A stretch of DNA of 64,000 bases. Origin: Gnetum montanum (taxonomy: Eukaryota; Streptophyta; Gnetopsida; Gnetales; Gnetaceae). This document shows positions 46,271 through 57,810 of this stretch, piece by piece (position 1 is the stretch's first letter; each line of letters starts with the position of its first letter). The stretch spans positions 15,294 to 79,293 of the forward strand of contig MNCI01036633.1 of assembly GCA_015680685.1 (NCBI GenBank), read 5' to 3'. The notes beneath the pieces were generated by a model. That model worked only from the letters and a program-made list of their open reading frames with translations, ran no database searches and was not told where the DNA came from. The position numbers and the translations under genes are program-made.

Positions 46271-48571
46271 CAAACCAACAGTAGGATGAGGATTAACAGC
46301 CCTTGTAGCATTACGTTGTTGCAGCTAGGGAGAGAGCTCACCCTACATGGATGGAGCAGGTGGTAATGGAGTTAAGGATGGAAGAGATGCAGTCAGATGA
46401 GAAGGATAGTACATTTGTGGAACATTACCCCTAGGAGAAGGAGTTCTATAATACTCATGGGCTTGGTAGTGAGCCTAGGGAGTGACGTGACTAGTAGAGT
46501 CACGTGGAGAGATCAGCTGCTACACGTAGTATCCACATGGACCAGGTTGATGATAAGGGTACTGTTGACGTGGTGGTGGCATTCCCCATGATTGTAGGTG
46601 CTGCCACTATTGGTACTGCTCATGTGGTTGTGATGGATTTCCACTTGGATAATACATCAAGGGTTGGTGGAACTGTCTTGGGTTACCTTGGGGATAAGGT
46701 AATCTTCAGGGTGTTTGCCTTCTATTTAATCATGGGTTGAGTGCATACATCTCAGACTCCTACAGATGTGAGATTACAAGACAACATCCCTTAGGATGGT
46801 CATATTGGCATATCTCACATCCACCATCATTGTCTATATCTAAATACACAACCTCTTTGATGATGGCAACTTTTCCCTTACCTTTGTTACGTGCATATTT
46901 AGTTTCTTTCTTTTTTCTCCTTTCTCGATCACTACTGGGTTCCCTAGACTCCTCTACTATTTTGAGAACAGTTTGAAATATATTATCTAGGGAGTCCCAC
47001 ATTTGGTCCACCTTTGCCGATACTTCTAATGCAAGTTTTTGAATGGACAAATTTTTCCTATTCACCATCTCTTCAAGTGGTGACTCTTCTTCATCCTCAC
47101 AAAATCTAACTCCCTTGTTTTGGAGGGAAGGATCTCTATTATATTCTTTCGCACTCTCTCTTTTCCTTAACTCACCTTCTTCTTTAGAAACTTACTCCAA
47201 AAATCTTTGTACTTGATGGGCCCTAAGCTTAGATAACCTTCCTTGGGCATAAGTCCCAAGGGTTCTTCATGTTTCGTGCCTAAGCCCATCTATAAGATGG
47301 CATAGTTGTTCCCTTTGCAAGTAACCATGGCCTAGGCAACGATGTAACAGTGCATAATATCAACCCATGGTAGCATCCAAGGGTTCATGTCCTCCTTGTT
47401 TTCATCCTTGGATTTGATTTCATAGGTTGAACACTCGAGAGTACATTTGATACTTATCATTAAACAGTTCTAACATGGTACTCCATCGGTGAATGGACTC
47501 TGGTTCTAAGGACCGGTACTAGCTTTCCACTTCCTTGATCAATGTCTATGGAAATAACTTGAGTTTTTTCCATTCATTTTTTATGTTTTGCAAGGTACAT
47601 GTCAAATCTTTTGATCATACTATCTTTTTGATGCCTTGTTGGGATTCTAATAGCCTCAGTTATATCTAGCATACTTCAAGTAGTAAGTAGGGGGTTCACT
47701 GTGATCATACTGTCTATGGTGTCTATGATGCCTATGGTGTTTCCTAATCTCCCTCCTTTCATGATGAGTTTCTCTAGAATGCCCTCGTTCCCTTTCTTGG
47801 CTGCTTTATCTATGATTCCTATTTCACTTACCATTATCCTTAGGATCTTTTCCTTTGCGACTACATCCAGATCTTGAAGGAGAGGGTGAAGGTGAAGAAA
47901 AAGGAGGACCATCACCATGATGGTTCTTGCTTCCTTCTCTTCAGTGATTGCAGCCTCGATTGCAATTATGATCAGAATGTCCATCTTTGTTATGTGTTCA
48001 TATTCCTTTTTCAGACCCTTTATGTCCATCGGTACCAGAATCTGGGTTATGGATAGTTGAGTGAAGATTCTGATATACCACCCCTTGACCAAAGTCAACT
48101 GGAGGAAACATCATTGTGTGGGAGACCTCCTGAGGTAGGTTCACCACCCTCATTTTCACCTATGACATATGGTACATTCTGAGACAACTTCCCCTTCATG
48201 GATTCATAACGTCTCTCCTATTGTAGATCCCTTTGACGTTGTGCCTCCGTGGATCGATACTCTCTAGAGTCATGATCATGCACAATGTACTCTACCTATA
48301 AGTGCTACATACCAATTTGTGTGAGAGAACAAAGAAACATGCCTGGGACTGAGCAATTAGGAGGTAACACTATGTTACCTTCTAAATCACGCCAACACAG
48401 TTGTTCATCTTGGTGGAGGATAAAGGTAAAATTTGGTATATACTCATTGAGATGAATGTATACCACACGAAACTGTTGGGGGACTAGCAAATTATCATGT
48501 GTGCTACGCCTCTGATTGTTCCTTGTATTGGACCTAGGCAGTGAAACACTCTTGTAAAAAGAAGGAGACAT
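46271..48571 (-). pseudogene. Element C gag, broken
   Basis: Starts MSPSFYKSVSLPRSN at 48571, then the clade block LNEYIPNFTFILHQDEQL and DLEGNIVLPP. A His/Asp/Arg-rich low-complexity part lies at 47680-48060. The knuckle CEICQYDHPKGCC is near 46795-46835, preceded by a Lys/Arg-rich stretch. The Pro/Gln-rich C-terminal part follows. Many stops are present. Confidence 0.75.
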
Positions 48572-48690
48572 AATTATCTATTGAGTATGCAATACTTTTT
48601 GTTTTAATAATTGTAAGATAACCAACCCTAAGGGTTCGTTCCAATGATGGGAAGATTTCCTAAGTTCTAGCTAGCACACAAACAACAAAG

Positions 48691-48708
48691 TCCCCGACAA
48701 TGGCACCA
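48691..48708 (-). other. Element C primer-binding site
   Basis: Minus strand TGGTGCCATTGTCGGGGA; of the copies here it keeps the GGGGA end best. tRNA-Asp type. Confidence 0.75.
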
Positions 48709-48709
48709 A

Positions 48710-49490
48710 TGATGAGTGACGAGGTATCCCTATGCTCAACCATACGAATACAAGAATACACGCACGATCCAGTCGAATTCCAAGGACTAAGTGCTTATGT
48801 GCTTTCATAGAACCCAGATGGGTTACTCAATCATTGTCTTCCCAAGCTTACTTGTATAGCACGATTGTATGGTTAAGTAAACTTGAGGTATATAATTTTT
48901 ATATATTTTCTGATGTTTTATGTCTTGGTGCTACAAAGGGAGAAGTGAACTAATTAAGTAACTAATTTAATTTCACTAATCGACTATGCTCTAACTAGTC
49001 CTAACACCAGCATCCGTTCCCACTTGCCGTACACATCCTGAACCAGTGCAACACTACTAGGATTACCAAACACTAATCATTACTAGGTTACCAAGTGTTC
49101 CACGCATGCTCAAAGTGGTCGTACTGAGTGTGCTTACTTGGCAAAGTTAACAAGGTGAGAGAGATAACATTAATTAACTAAGGAAAGCATTAAATAACTG
49201 TAAATAACATTAAATAAGCTATTTTGAATGCTACAAGGTTTATGAAAAAGTTCGTCTTTATTTCCGACCACAAGGTGTGCTCAGGTACACAATGCTCAAA
49301 TAAAGATTTGTTCACTTTATGACTTCTACTACAAGCACTTAGAAATAATTCTAACTCTGAAAAAGGAAGACTGCAAGAGTTTAAGTAAGGGACTAAGACT
49401 AACTATGCAAACCAAACACTTGACAAACTAATAAAAACCAGGAAGTTGTAATTGATGCCCAATAGGACGACCTCTATATAATAAAGAATA
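48710..49490 (-). mobile_element. Element C 5' LTR, U3 start missing
   Basis: Plus-strand reading starts TGATGAGTGACGAGG (the LTR 3' end) and passes CTCAACCATACGAATAC, TTACTAGGTTACCAAG and CTCAAATAAAGATTTG, to a TATA-like TATTATATAGAGG in complement near 49475-49487. No terminal CATCA is found, so the U3 start is lost where LINE-2 sequence begins. The exact edge is uncertain by about 20 bp. Confidence 0.7.
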
Positions 49491-50707
49491 AGCAAAAACT
49501 GCACTTTCAACCAAACCCCAAGTTTCCATATGTTTTTAAATCTTTGTATCTAATCTTTCTCAATATCTTGAGTGTTCCATCTACGATTAAGAATTTCAAA
49601 AGGAGATTTCTCTCTATCAAACCACTATTGATCTTTTGCAAGAGAAAAATAAACCATCTTAACACCATCAGGCCAAACCCAATTATCCTAGAAACAAGAT
49701 ATAAGAAGAAGATCCCAAGAAAACTACTAAACACATATCATGAAGAGTTTGAAAAGAGGCCTTATCTATTTTATTTAAATTGAATTTAGCTTGAAATTAT
49801 TCACATTCTAATGGCATAGGAGGGATTTTATTAAAGAAAAAATCTACAATATGAAGAATACCTTTATGATTGAATTTAATTCTTTTTGGGTGAGAATCAT
49901 AAGCAACTAGTATACCACTATTTCCACAACATGGTACCCATAAGACAAACATCCATGTAATGAATTCCCATGAATGTTGGGAAGGGTGCATTTGAAATAA
50001 GAACTAATTTACTACTAAGCTAACCAAATACATTGAAGCACAATTGATCCTGTGATTTTAATTTTAGTAGAAGTGGTAACCCAAATTTTCCATTGAGTGT
50101 TGAATCAAGTTTTTGACATAGCTGGATAACCAAATTTAATTTGGTGCCTAAAAAGCAATTTCTAATTTTATCACCTTACAAAGCTCTTAAACTCCATTTA
50201 GTAGGAAGCAATATACCTTGATGATAGGTTGAAGGAAAACCCAAACCATCAACTTTTTTTGTCAAGAGTACAAAATTCCCAATTAACTTAAGGAAAATAG
50301 TAGAAAGCATCATTATTTTCCCCAGAAATGGATCTAATAAGCTACTCTAACTGCTCATATGATCTTTTAGAAGGAGCCATAAAGAAAGAGTAATAAACAT
50401 GAGTAGGATGCAAAGTTCTAGAAGCAATAATGAATCTTTCTACTAAAGATAACAATTTACCAACTCTCTTATTGATTTTTTAATGAGCTTTATGAAGAAC
50501 TTTTTTCCAAAAATGACTAGGAAAAGCTAAAGGACAAAAAGGAATGCCTAATAAAGTTATAAACTTAGAATGTTGAACCCAGCTCCAAGGAAAATTAGAA
50601 AGCTCCAAAGGAATATCACCAAGCTTGGATCTCATAGCATGAGTTTTGTTCTAATTAATAGCAAAACCAAAGGCTTTATAATAAACTTGGATAAAATGAA
50701 GGGCAAT

Positions 50708-51545
50708 TGATGGGACACGATATCGCATGGGCCACGATATCACGTAGCGATATTGCATCCCTCGCGATATCATGTACGTGATATTGCGTCTTCCCCTACA
50801 ATATTGCGTATGCGATATCGCGGTGCGCCGTCATATCTATAAATAAGAAACGGCTCTCCTTTGTTTCCTCATCCTAGGCTAGATAGTAGGGAAACTCTGG
50901 CAGATTGATCACTCCAGAGATAGAATATTTTCCATGTGCCCGCAGTAGGAGTCCTAAAGTGAATGGATCTTTATTCAAGCAAATATTGTACCTGAACACA
51001 AGTTTGTGTACGGCAATAAAGACAAGCTTCTTGGATAAACCTTGCAGCGCATGGAATAGGATTTTATTACTGTTATTTATTACTTGTTATTTATTATCTA
51101 TTATTTATTACTTTCTCTCTCAACCCTTATCTCCTAGTTAAGTACCTTAGTATGACCACTTCGAGTACGTGCATTACGCGTGGTGATCCCAGCAACGATT
51201 AACGTTTGGTAGCCATGGTTGCATCGGTTCAGGGTGTGTACGGTAAGTGGGAATGGATGCTGACGTTAGGTAATTTAGACTTAGTTCATTAGTTAGAGTT
51301 AGGAATTAGTTTCTCAACCCTTCACCTTATTAGCATAGGAAAAAAAACATAAAAATCATAAAAATCATATACCTCAGACTTACTTAACCATACACCGTGA
51401 CAACTACAAGTCTGGGAAGACAATGAATAATTAACCCTAAGTGTTCCATGGCCATGTAGGCACTTAGTCTGCGGAGTTCAACCAGATCGCGCGTGCTACA
51501 CTCGTATTCTTATGGTTGAGTGTAGGGGTATCTCGCGACTCATCA
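50708..51545 (+). mobile_element. Element D 5' LTR
   Basis: 838 bp, TGATGGGACACG to GCGACTCATCA. U3 has GATATC palindromes over about 50715-50825. TATAAATA at 50838-50845 and AATAAA at 51015-51020. Repeated TTATTTATTA lies in R-U5 near 51070-51110. Confidence 0.92.
50838..50845 (+). promoter_or_regulatory. TATA box of element D 5' LTR
   Basis: TATAAATA 130 bp into the LTR, just after the palindrome array. The 3' LTR has the same box near 57110-57119. In all LTRs of the clade the palindromes lie directly upstream of this box. Confidence 0.65.
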
Positions 51546-51546
51546 T

Positions 51547-51564
51547 TGGCGCCATTGCCAGGGA
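51547..51564 (+). other. Element D primer-binding site
   Basis: TGGCGCCATTGCCAGGGA, the least decayed tRNA-Asp-type site here; two bases after the LTR. Confidence 0.8.
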
Positions 51565-51686
51565 CTAAGTGTTTGTACGTTGAATAGAACATAGGATATC
51601 ACTCACATCGTTGGGAGCCTAAATGAACCTTCAGGTTAATTAAAGAAAAATTTATATAATGGTAATTAGCACACCGATAAATAACA

Positions 51687-53713
51687 ATGTCTTCTTCTTC
51701 TTCTCACAAGAGCAACTCACCATCTAAGGACCATACATGAAATAGTCGGCAATCAAAAACACATAACCAAAATCAGCCAAGTCCTCAACAATACCAAATA
51801 GTCTATACTCATCCCAATGAGTATATTCCAAACTTTACCTTTATCCTTCATCAAGACAAACAGCTACGATGGAGAGATTTGCAAGGTAACATCCTGTTAC
51901 CTCCAGATTGATCAGTCCCCAACATGCTCCTCCATGCTTTGGCATAGATCAGCATGACTTAGCTCTATGTTGAATACGTTATAGGCAACTTTGATACAAG
52001 GGATTATCATCCCACAGAAGCACAACGTATGAGGGATTCAAGGTAGGAGAGCCAACATACACTGTTGAAGGGCAAAGGCCCGCACGTCCTTAGCGAAATA
52101 GGAGATGATGGACCCATTATAACGGGTTCTCTAATAAATGATGTTCCCCCTCCTAACGATGGTGAGGAGGTTGGGTATCAGAACCTATGATCAACGATAC
52201 ATAACACTAGTTCTGATCCCCATGAACGCCAATTGTTCACAAAGGGAACAACAACTCATGATAAGGATGGGCACTTAGATCATCATCACGATCGGGGCCA
52301 TAGCAACCGAAGAGAAGGTAGGAAGCATCGTCATGGCGATGGTTCTCCTTCTTCTTCTCCTTCATCTCATCACTCACCCTCTCCTTCCACATCTGCCATC
52401 ATGAACATAACAGTGAGGATAGGGGTAGACAAAATGAGATACCTCAACAGGAAAGTCAAGAGAGAGGACAAGGGCATGAACGAAGGGAAAGCAAGGAACA
52501 ATGAAGACATCATAGGCGTCATGAAAGAGATGATCATGACAAGCCCCTACTTGCAACCCAAAGTATGCTCAATATAACGGAGGCAGTAAGAATACCAACA
52601 AGCCATTTAAAAGATAGTCGAATCAAATGCTTAGACATGAATAATATCCCATGCTTCAAGGGGGGATACAACGCTGATCTGCAGCATCATTTACAGGCAT
52701 TCCATGATGCCTGTGCCTTGCAGAACATAGAGAACGAGTGGAAAAAACTTAAGTTGTTTTCTAGGACACTCATTAAGGAAGCAGAGAGTTGGTATCGGTC
52801 CTTAGAATCAGAAACCATCAGGAGGTGGAGTACGAGGTTAGAACTCTTCAACGATAAATATTAGATGTACTCCAGAGTGTCTAATTTGCGTAAGCAGATC
52901 CAAGGCTGGAAGCAAGGAACTCATGAACCCTTGGATGCTGCCATGGCATGCTACTACACATTGTTACATCGTTGCTCGAGCCATGGATACACTCAACGGG
53001 ATCAACTTTGTCACATCGTAGATGGGCTAAGGCATGAAACTAGAAGAACCCTTGGGACTTATGCCCAAGGGAGATTATCAAAACTTAGAGCCCGTGATGT
53101 TCATCACTTGTTGAAACAAGTAGCAAAAAAAGAAGGTGAACTGCAAAAAAGAGAGAGTGCATAAGAATACAATTGTGATCCCTCCCTTTAGAAGAAGGGA
53201 GTGAAATTTTGCGATGAAGAGGATGAGTCACCACTCGGAGAGTTGGTGAACAGGAAAACCTTGCCAATTCAAAAACTAACAACAGAAGTATTGGCTAAGA
53301 TGGATCAATTGTGGGATTCCTTAGACTCCAGACTTGAAACTGTCTTGAAAATTGTAGAGGAGTCTAAGGAGGAACAAAGTAGTGAGAAAGGTAATACAAA
53401 GCGGAGAAATTCAGGCCCTGCACATAACAAGGATAAGGGAAAAATTACTATCTTCGATGAAGTTGTGGATTCAGACACAGACGATGACGGTGGATGTGAG
53501 ATCTGCCATTATGATCATCCCAAGGGATGTTGTCTAATCATCTCACATCTACAAGAGTCTAGGGTGTATGCACTTAATCCAAGACTTAACCAACGGCAGA
53601 CACCCCGAAGGTTACCTTATCCTCAAGGTAACCTGAGGCAATTCCACCAACCATTAACGTACTATCCAAGTGAAAATCCACCACAACCCATTAGACAGCA
53701 TCAGCAGTGGTAA
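51687..53713 (+). pseudogene. Element D gag, nearly intact
   Basis: Starts MSSSSSHKSNSPSKDH at 51687. Block HPNEYIPNFTFILHQDKQL near 51810-51865. Low-complexity Ser/His/Arg part 52240-52400. MLNITEAVRIPTSHLKDS and LDMNNIPCFKGGYNADLQ open the region 52565-52864. Capsid-like part: NDKY, TAG, MYSRVSNLRKQI (one stop at 52862-52864 in place of a probable Gln), then LCHIVDGLRHETRRTLG. Basic patch, then knuckle CEICHYDHPKGCC near 53494-53532. A few stops (52862, 53162, 53189) remain. Confidence 0.8.
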
Positions 53714-54960
53714 TACCCACAGTCATGGGGGATGCCACCGCCGAAACAATAGTACCCTTACCGGCAACCTGATCCTTATGGATATTATGTGCAGCAGCCG
53801 GCTTCTCCAAGTGACTCTATGAGTCACACAACTCCTCAACATCACTACCAAGTTCGGGAGTACTTTAGGAGGACTCCTTCTCCTTCAGGAGACATCCCAC
53901 ATATACACCATCCTCCAACTCCATCCACATCTCTTCCACCTGTAGTTCCCATACAACCTGCTCCAACAATGCAAGGGGAACTCCCTACTCAACCGCAGCA
54001 ACGTAACGCTGCAAGAGCTGTAAATATCCAACCCTATGCTGGTTCTGACAACTGTAAAAAGAGAAGACCTTTCTTCAAAACCAAAAGCCCAGACAAGCTC
54101 TCGCAACAACAAGCGATTGACCCCATGTACACTCCTCCACCATCTAACACTTTGGAACACCCTTCAGTCCAACAACAGAGCTGTACACATACGGTTATGT
54201 TAACGCATACCGTAACTGACTAGATTAAGGTAGGCCATCTTCCTAGGAAACTAACTGATCCTGGAAGTCCATTAATCTATTTACAAATCATCGAGAACAA
54301 ACCACATAAGGCTCTTCTTAACTCAAGTTCCGAAGTCAATTTAATATCACTAGAAATGTATCAAGCCTAGAACCTGCCCCAACTTAAGAAGAGCAACATT
54401 CACCTGAAGCTGGCAAACCAGTCCATCACCATTCCCTTGGGATTGGTGGAGGACATTATTACCACTGTGTGTGGTTGGTCCTACCCAGCTGATTTCCTGG
54501 TGATAGAAGTTAACAGCAACAACGGGGGCTTCCCAATTATAATGGGAAGGCCATGGCTAAGTACAATAGAAGTGTACCTAGGGATCCGTGATCTTTCCTT
54601 GCAAATATTTAAGATAAACATTTATGGAAAGATCGAGAAGAAGAAAGTTTCGTGCATCACATACAATGACTCAAAGAGTGATGACATGAAAGAATGTTCA
54701 GCATCTCTTCCATGTAATCGGTGTGCCCAAGAGATACAGATCTAAATATGCCTATATGTAGCAACCACACTAGTAGTAGACACCCCATGGTTGACAGCTA
54801 CTAGCAAGAGCAAACCAATATGCACGGAATGAACTGAGGAAACTCATGTTAACAACGAAGGCATAGACACATTGGAGTATGAGCATCACCAACTTCCACC
54901 CCTTAATCTGAGAACATCAGTGGGGAGAAGTTGGGCACTTTTACGAAATTCAAATAGATG
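53714..54960 (+). pseudogene. Element D aspartic protease region, followed by the deletion junction
   Basis: A Pro/Gln-rich lead (53789-54223, HTVMLTHTVTD at its end) is followed by a damaged active-site loop (KALLNSSSEVNLI near 54310-54345, Asp to Asn) and the distal FPIIMGRPWLSTIEVYLGI near 54530-54590. The linker IEKKKVSCITYNDSKSDDM, then EYEHHQLPPLNL, leads to the junction. Confidence 0.75.
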
Positions 54961-56628
54961 TTCATTATTTCGGATCTCTCCCTTGCAATTCAGTCATGGG
55001 GGAGATGGCCACCTATGCTAACCATTGGAGGCCCTCAGTTCTTTTTAAGTTTTTTTTATACATTTTTTTTCCACGTTTTTGTTTTACAGTTTTTGTTTTA
55101 CACATTTTTGTTTTACAGTTTTTGTTTTACACATTTTTTTCTTACACATTTTTGTTTTACAAATTTCTTTAACTTTTCTTGTTTTTATTTTTCAACATCA
55201 TTATACTTTTTCATTATGTGTGTGTGTGTGTGTGTGTGTGTGATCCACCTTGTAAGTTTGTCACCCAATAAGTGTTCTTCATGATGGTATGAACTATTTT
55301 CCTATTGATTGCCAATGTTTGGTTTTTACCTTTAAGTTATGATGTTGATACTAATTTATGTTTCTTTTGATATGGCAGACAATGAGTTCACTTCATCCAT
55401 CCATCCACCAGTTTCTATGGTCTCTCTTGGCTTGGAAATGTACAGTCCCCTTTATAATAAGAACTTTAACGAATCGGTAACTGGGCATTTCTCAAACTAA
55501 GGAAGGACTCAAGGATTGAAAAGGGTGTGACTTCAAGGGAACTTGATGCATTTGTGTTGGCCATTCTATTGGGTGCTTGGATGTTTTCTTCTTGATTTTT
55601 CTTGCCGTTCCAATGTTACCCAATTATCAGAAGCTGAGACAATAAAAATAAGGAAGTCTTTGCATGGTGTGGTTCTCACACATAAAAACACAAAACACAA
55701 AAATAAAAAAAAAGTGAGAATTCAAAGCACACCCCTTAGACAAAATAATCATTTGGTCTACAAGCACTGGTTATGGAACAAAAAATGTTCCCTCTAACTA
55801 AGGCCCTTCTCACTTCCCATTCTCTCCTCATTTGTTTCGTCGGAATGGTGGTGGCTCTTGGGGGAAGCATTCTTGTTATTCAAGGGGATGGATTAACCGG
55901 ATGCATTGATGCGAAGTCACTGCATGTGGTTGGTTTGAGGCCAGAGTTGGAATGAGATTTGCCAAGTCACATTAATCATGAAACACACAAGGGGTTGTAC
56001 ACCACCTTGTTCTTGGGATTCCATTTCATTCTCTTCTCTCCATCCTTCTCTCCATTGTTCACCTCATTGCCAGTTGTATCATTAGTGTATATTTTGGTTT
56101 ATACATTGTTTTCTTTTTAGTAAATTCTTACGGTTAAGACTTTAACTCTTGTTCCAACAGACATTCCTGAAGCCTATGGACTCTTTGAATGTGGGCATTA
56201 TGGGCATGAGCCTGCTTTGGGGAGGACCCACTGACATTCCTATTTGGTGCACCAGTTAAATTATTTTCCTTAACATTTTTGCAATCCATTTTATTTTGTT
56301 CATTTCCATCTTGACATCCATTTCATCGATGTCGTAGTTGTCCCTTTTTATCTATCTTCTTATTCCTTTTCTTCCTCCATTCTAATGCTACCGAAGGTTC
56401 GTGATTAGTCATGGGGGTACAGGGCCCAATTTTTTCAATTTTCTCCTAGCCTTGATTTTTTCATTTTTTTCCTAACCCCTACACCTTCGGTAGTCATCAT
56501 TAATATATCTCCAGATCTGTATCAGCCATACCACAACTCAGCCAATATACCTTTCATCGAAGCAAGGTATTAATTACATGATGATTCATTTACCCTTGCT
56601 AATAAAAGATTGTTTTGTGTGTGTAGAT
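54961..56628 (+). other. Element D 3' non-coding module
   Basis: Contains CAGTCATGGGGGAGATGG (54990-55007), T-rich repeats of TTTTTGTTTTACA (55060-55170), 13 TG units at 55217-55242, the conserved GTGTGACTTCAAGGGAACTT (55525-55544), TTTGCATGGTGTGGTTCTCA (55658-55677) and a second GATTAGTCATGGGGGTACAG near 56404-56423. No coding domain was recognised. Confidence 0.6.
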
Positions 56629-56857
56629 GGCAATCATGCAACAACAGAGGGGATCTGGAAGGAACACTTGGAATGGAGCAGTGTTGGAAGCAGCTATGCA
56701 AGGAATGAGATCAATGGTGCACTTACCGATGAATAACGAAAGGCACAATCTTGGCGTTGGCAACAGCAACACTTCTTTCTCTCTCTCTCTTTTTTCTCTC
56801 AGCTGCCAAAAGAGGCCTGATGTCAATGTAATAAGGTGTTCACCCTTGTTGTCATGA
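56629..56857 (+). other. Short exon-like ORF in element D
   Basis: ATG at 56627, directly after a splice-acceptor-like TTGTTTTGTGTGTGTAG, opens 76 codons (MAIMQQQRGSGRNTWNGAVL start). It sits where B has the extra ORF but shows no similarity to it. I do not recognise the protein. It may be an acquired exon or chance. Confidence 0.3.
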
Positions 56858-56994
56858 ACACCAGTTTTGTTGTGTCTTGTAATGATGATCCATTCACATG
56901 TCATCCTATTAGTTCCATTGAGTTAATAATCCCATACCTTCCCGATATTATTGTAATGAACTCAAGGACGAGTTTTCATTTAGTCATGGGGGTA

Positions 56995-57805
56995 TGATGG
57001 GATGTGATATCGCATGGGCCACGATATTGCATCCCTCGTGATATCGTGTACGTAATATTGCGTCTTCCCCTGCAATATCGCGTACGCGATATCGCGGTGC
57101 ACCGTCATATTTATAAATAGGAGGTGGCTCTCCCTTGTTTCCTCATCCTAGGCTAGACAGCAGGGAAACTCTGGCAGATTGATCACTCTAGAGATAAAAT
57201 ATTTTTCATGTGCCCGCAGTAGGAGTCCTAAAGTGAACGGATCTTTATTCGAGCAAACATTGTACCTGAACACAAGTTTGTGTACGGCAATAAAGACGAG
57301 CTTCTTGGATAAACCTTGCAGTGCATGGAATAGGATTTTATTACTATTATTTATTACCTGTTATTTATTGCTTTCTCTCTCAACCCTTCTCTCCTAGTTA
57401 AGTGCCTCAGTACGACCACTTCGAACACATGCGTTACGCATGGTGATCCCAGCAACGATTAGCATTTGGTAGCCACGGTTGCATTGGTTCAGGGTGTGTA
57501 CGGTAAGTGGGAATAGATGCTAACACTAGGTAATTTAGACTTAATTCATTAGTTAGAGTTAGGAATTAGTTTCTCAACCCTTCACCTTGTTAGCATAGGA
57601 GAAAAAACATAAAAAGCATAAAAATCATATACCTCAGACTTACTTAACCATACACCGTGACAACTACAAGTTTGGGAAGACAACGAATAATTAACCCTAA
57701 GTGTTCCATGGGCGTGTAGGCACTTAGTCTGCAGAGTTCGACCAGATCACGCGTGCTACGCTCGTATTCGTATGGTTGAGTGTAGGGGTATCTCGCCACT
57801 CATCA
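56995..57805 (+). mobile_element. Element D 3' LTR
   Basis: 811 bp, TGATGGGATGTG to CGCCACTCATCA, after polypurine TCATGGGGGTA. It differs from the 5' LTR by scattered transitions and two small deletions (13 nt in the palindromes, about 14 nt in the TTATT repeats). Confidence 0.92.
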
Positions 57806-57810
57806 GCAAT

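Larger units (their letters stand above)
42414..49490 (-). mobile_element. Element C: Athila-like element, truncated at both ends
   Basis: Minus orientation: 5' LTR part 48710 to about 49490, primer-binding site, gag, protease, RT, RNase H and the first part of integrase. Integrase stops in mid-core at about 42414 against element A. The LTR loses its U3 start where LINE-2 sequence begins near 49500. A solo LTR interrupts it at 42834-43667. C has the best kept RT here. Confidence 0.85.
50708..57805 (+). mobile_element. Element D: non-autonomous Athila-like element (gag-protease only)
   Basis: LTRs at 50708-51545 and 56995-57805; perfect target duplication GCAAT at 50703-50707 and 57806-57810. 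Inside: primer-binding site, gag, protease, then a direct jump near 54955 from the protease linker (GTFTKFK) to the post-integrase motif (RISPLQFSHGGDGHLC). RT, RNase H and integrase, about 2.85 kb in element B, are absent, and so is most of the extra ORF. Total 7.1 kb. Its LTRs and gag are the least decayed of the window, so it is probably the youngest copy. Confidence 0.92.

Noticed and set aside
54958-55284. 108-codon plus-strand frame with long Phe runs
   Set aside because: It arises from T-rich repeats and a TG microsatellite in the non-coding module of element D.
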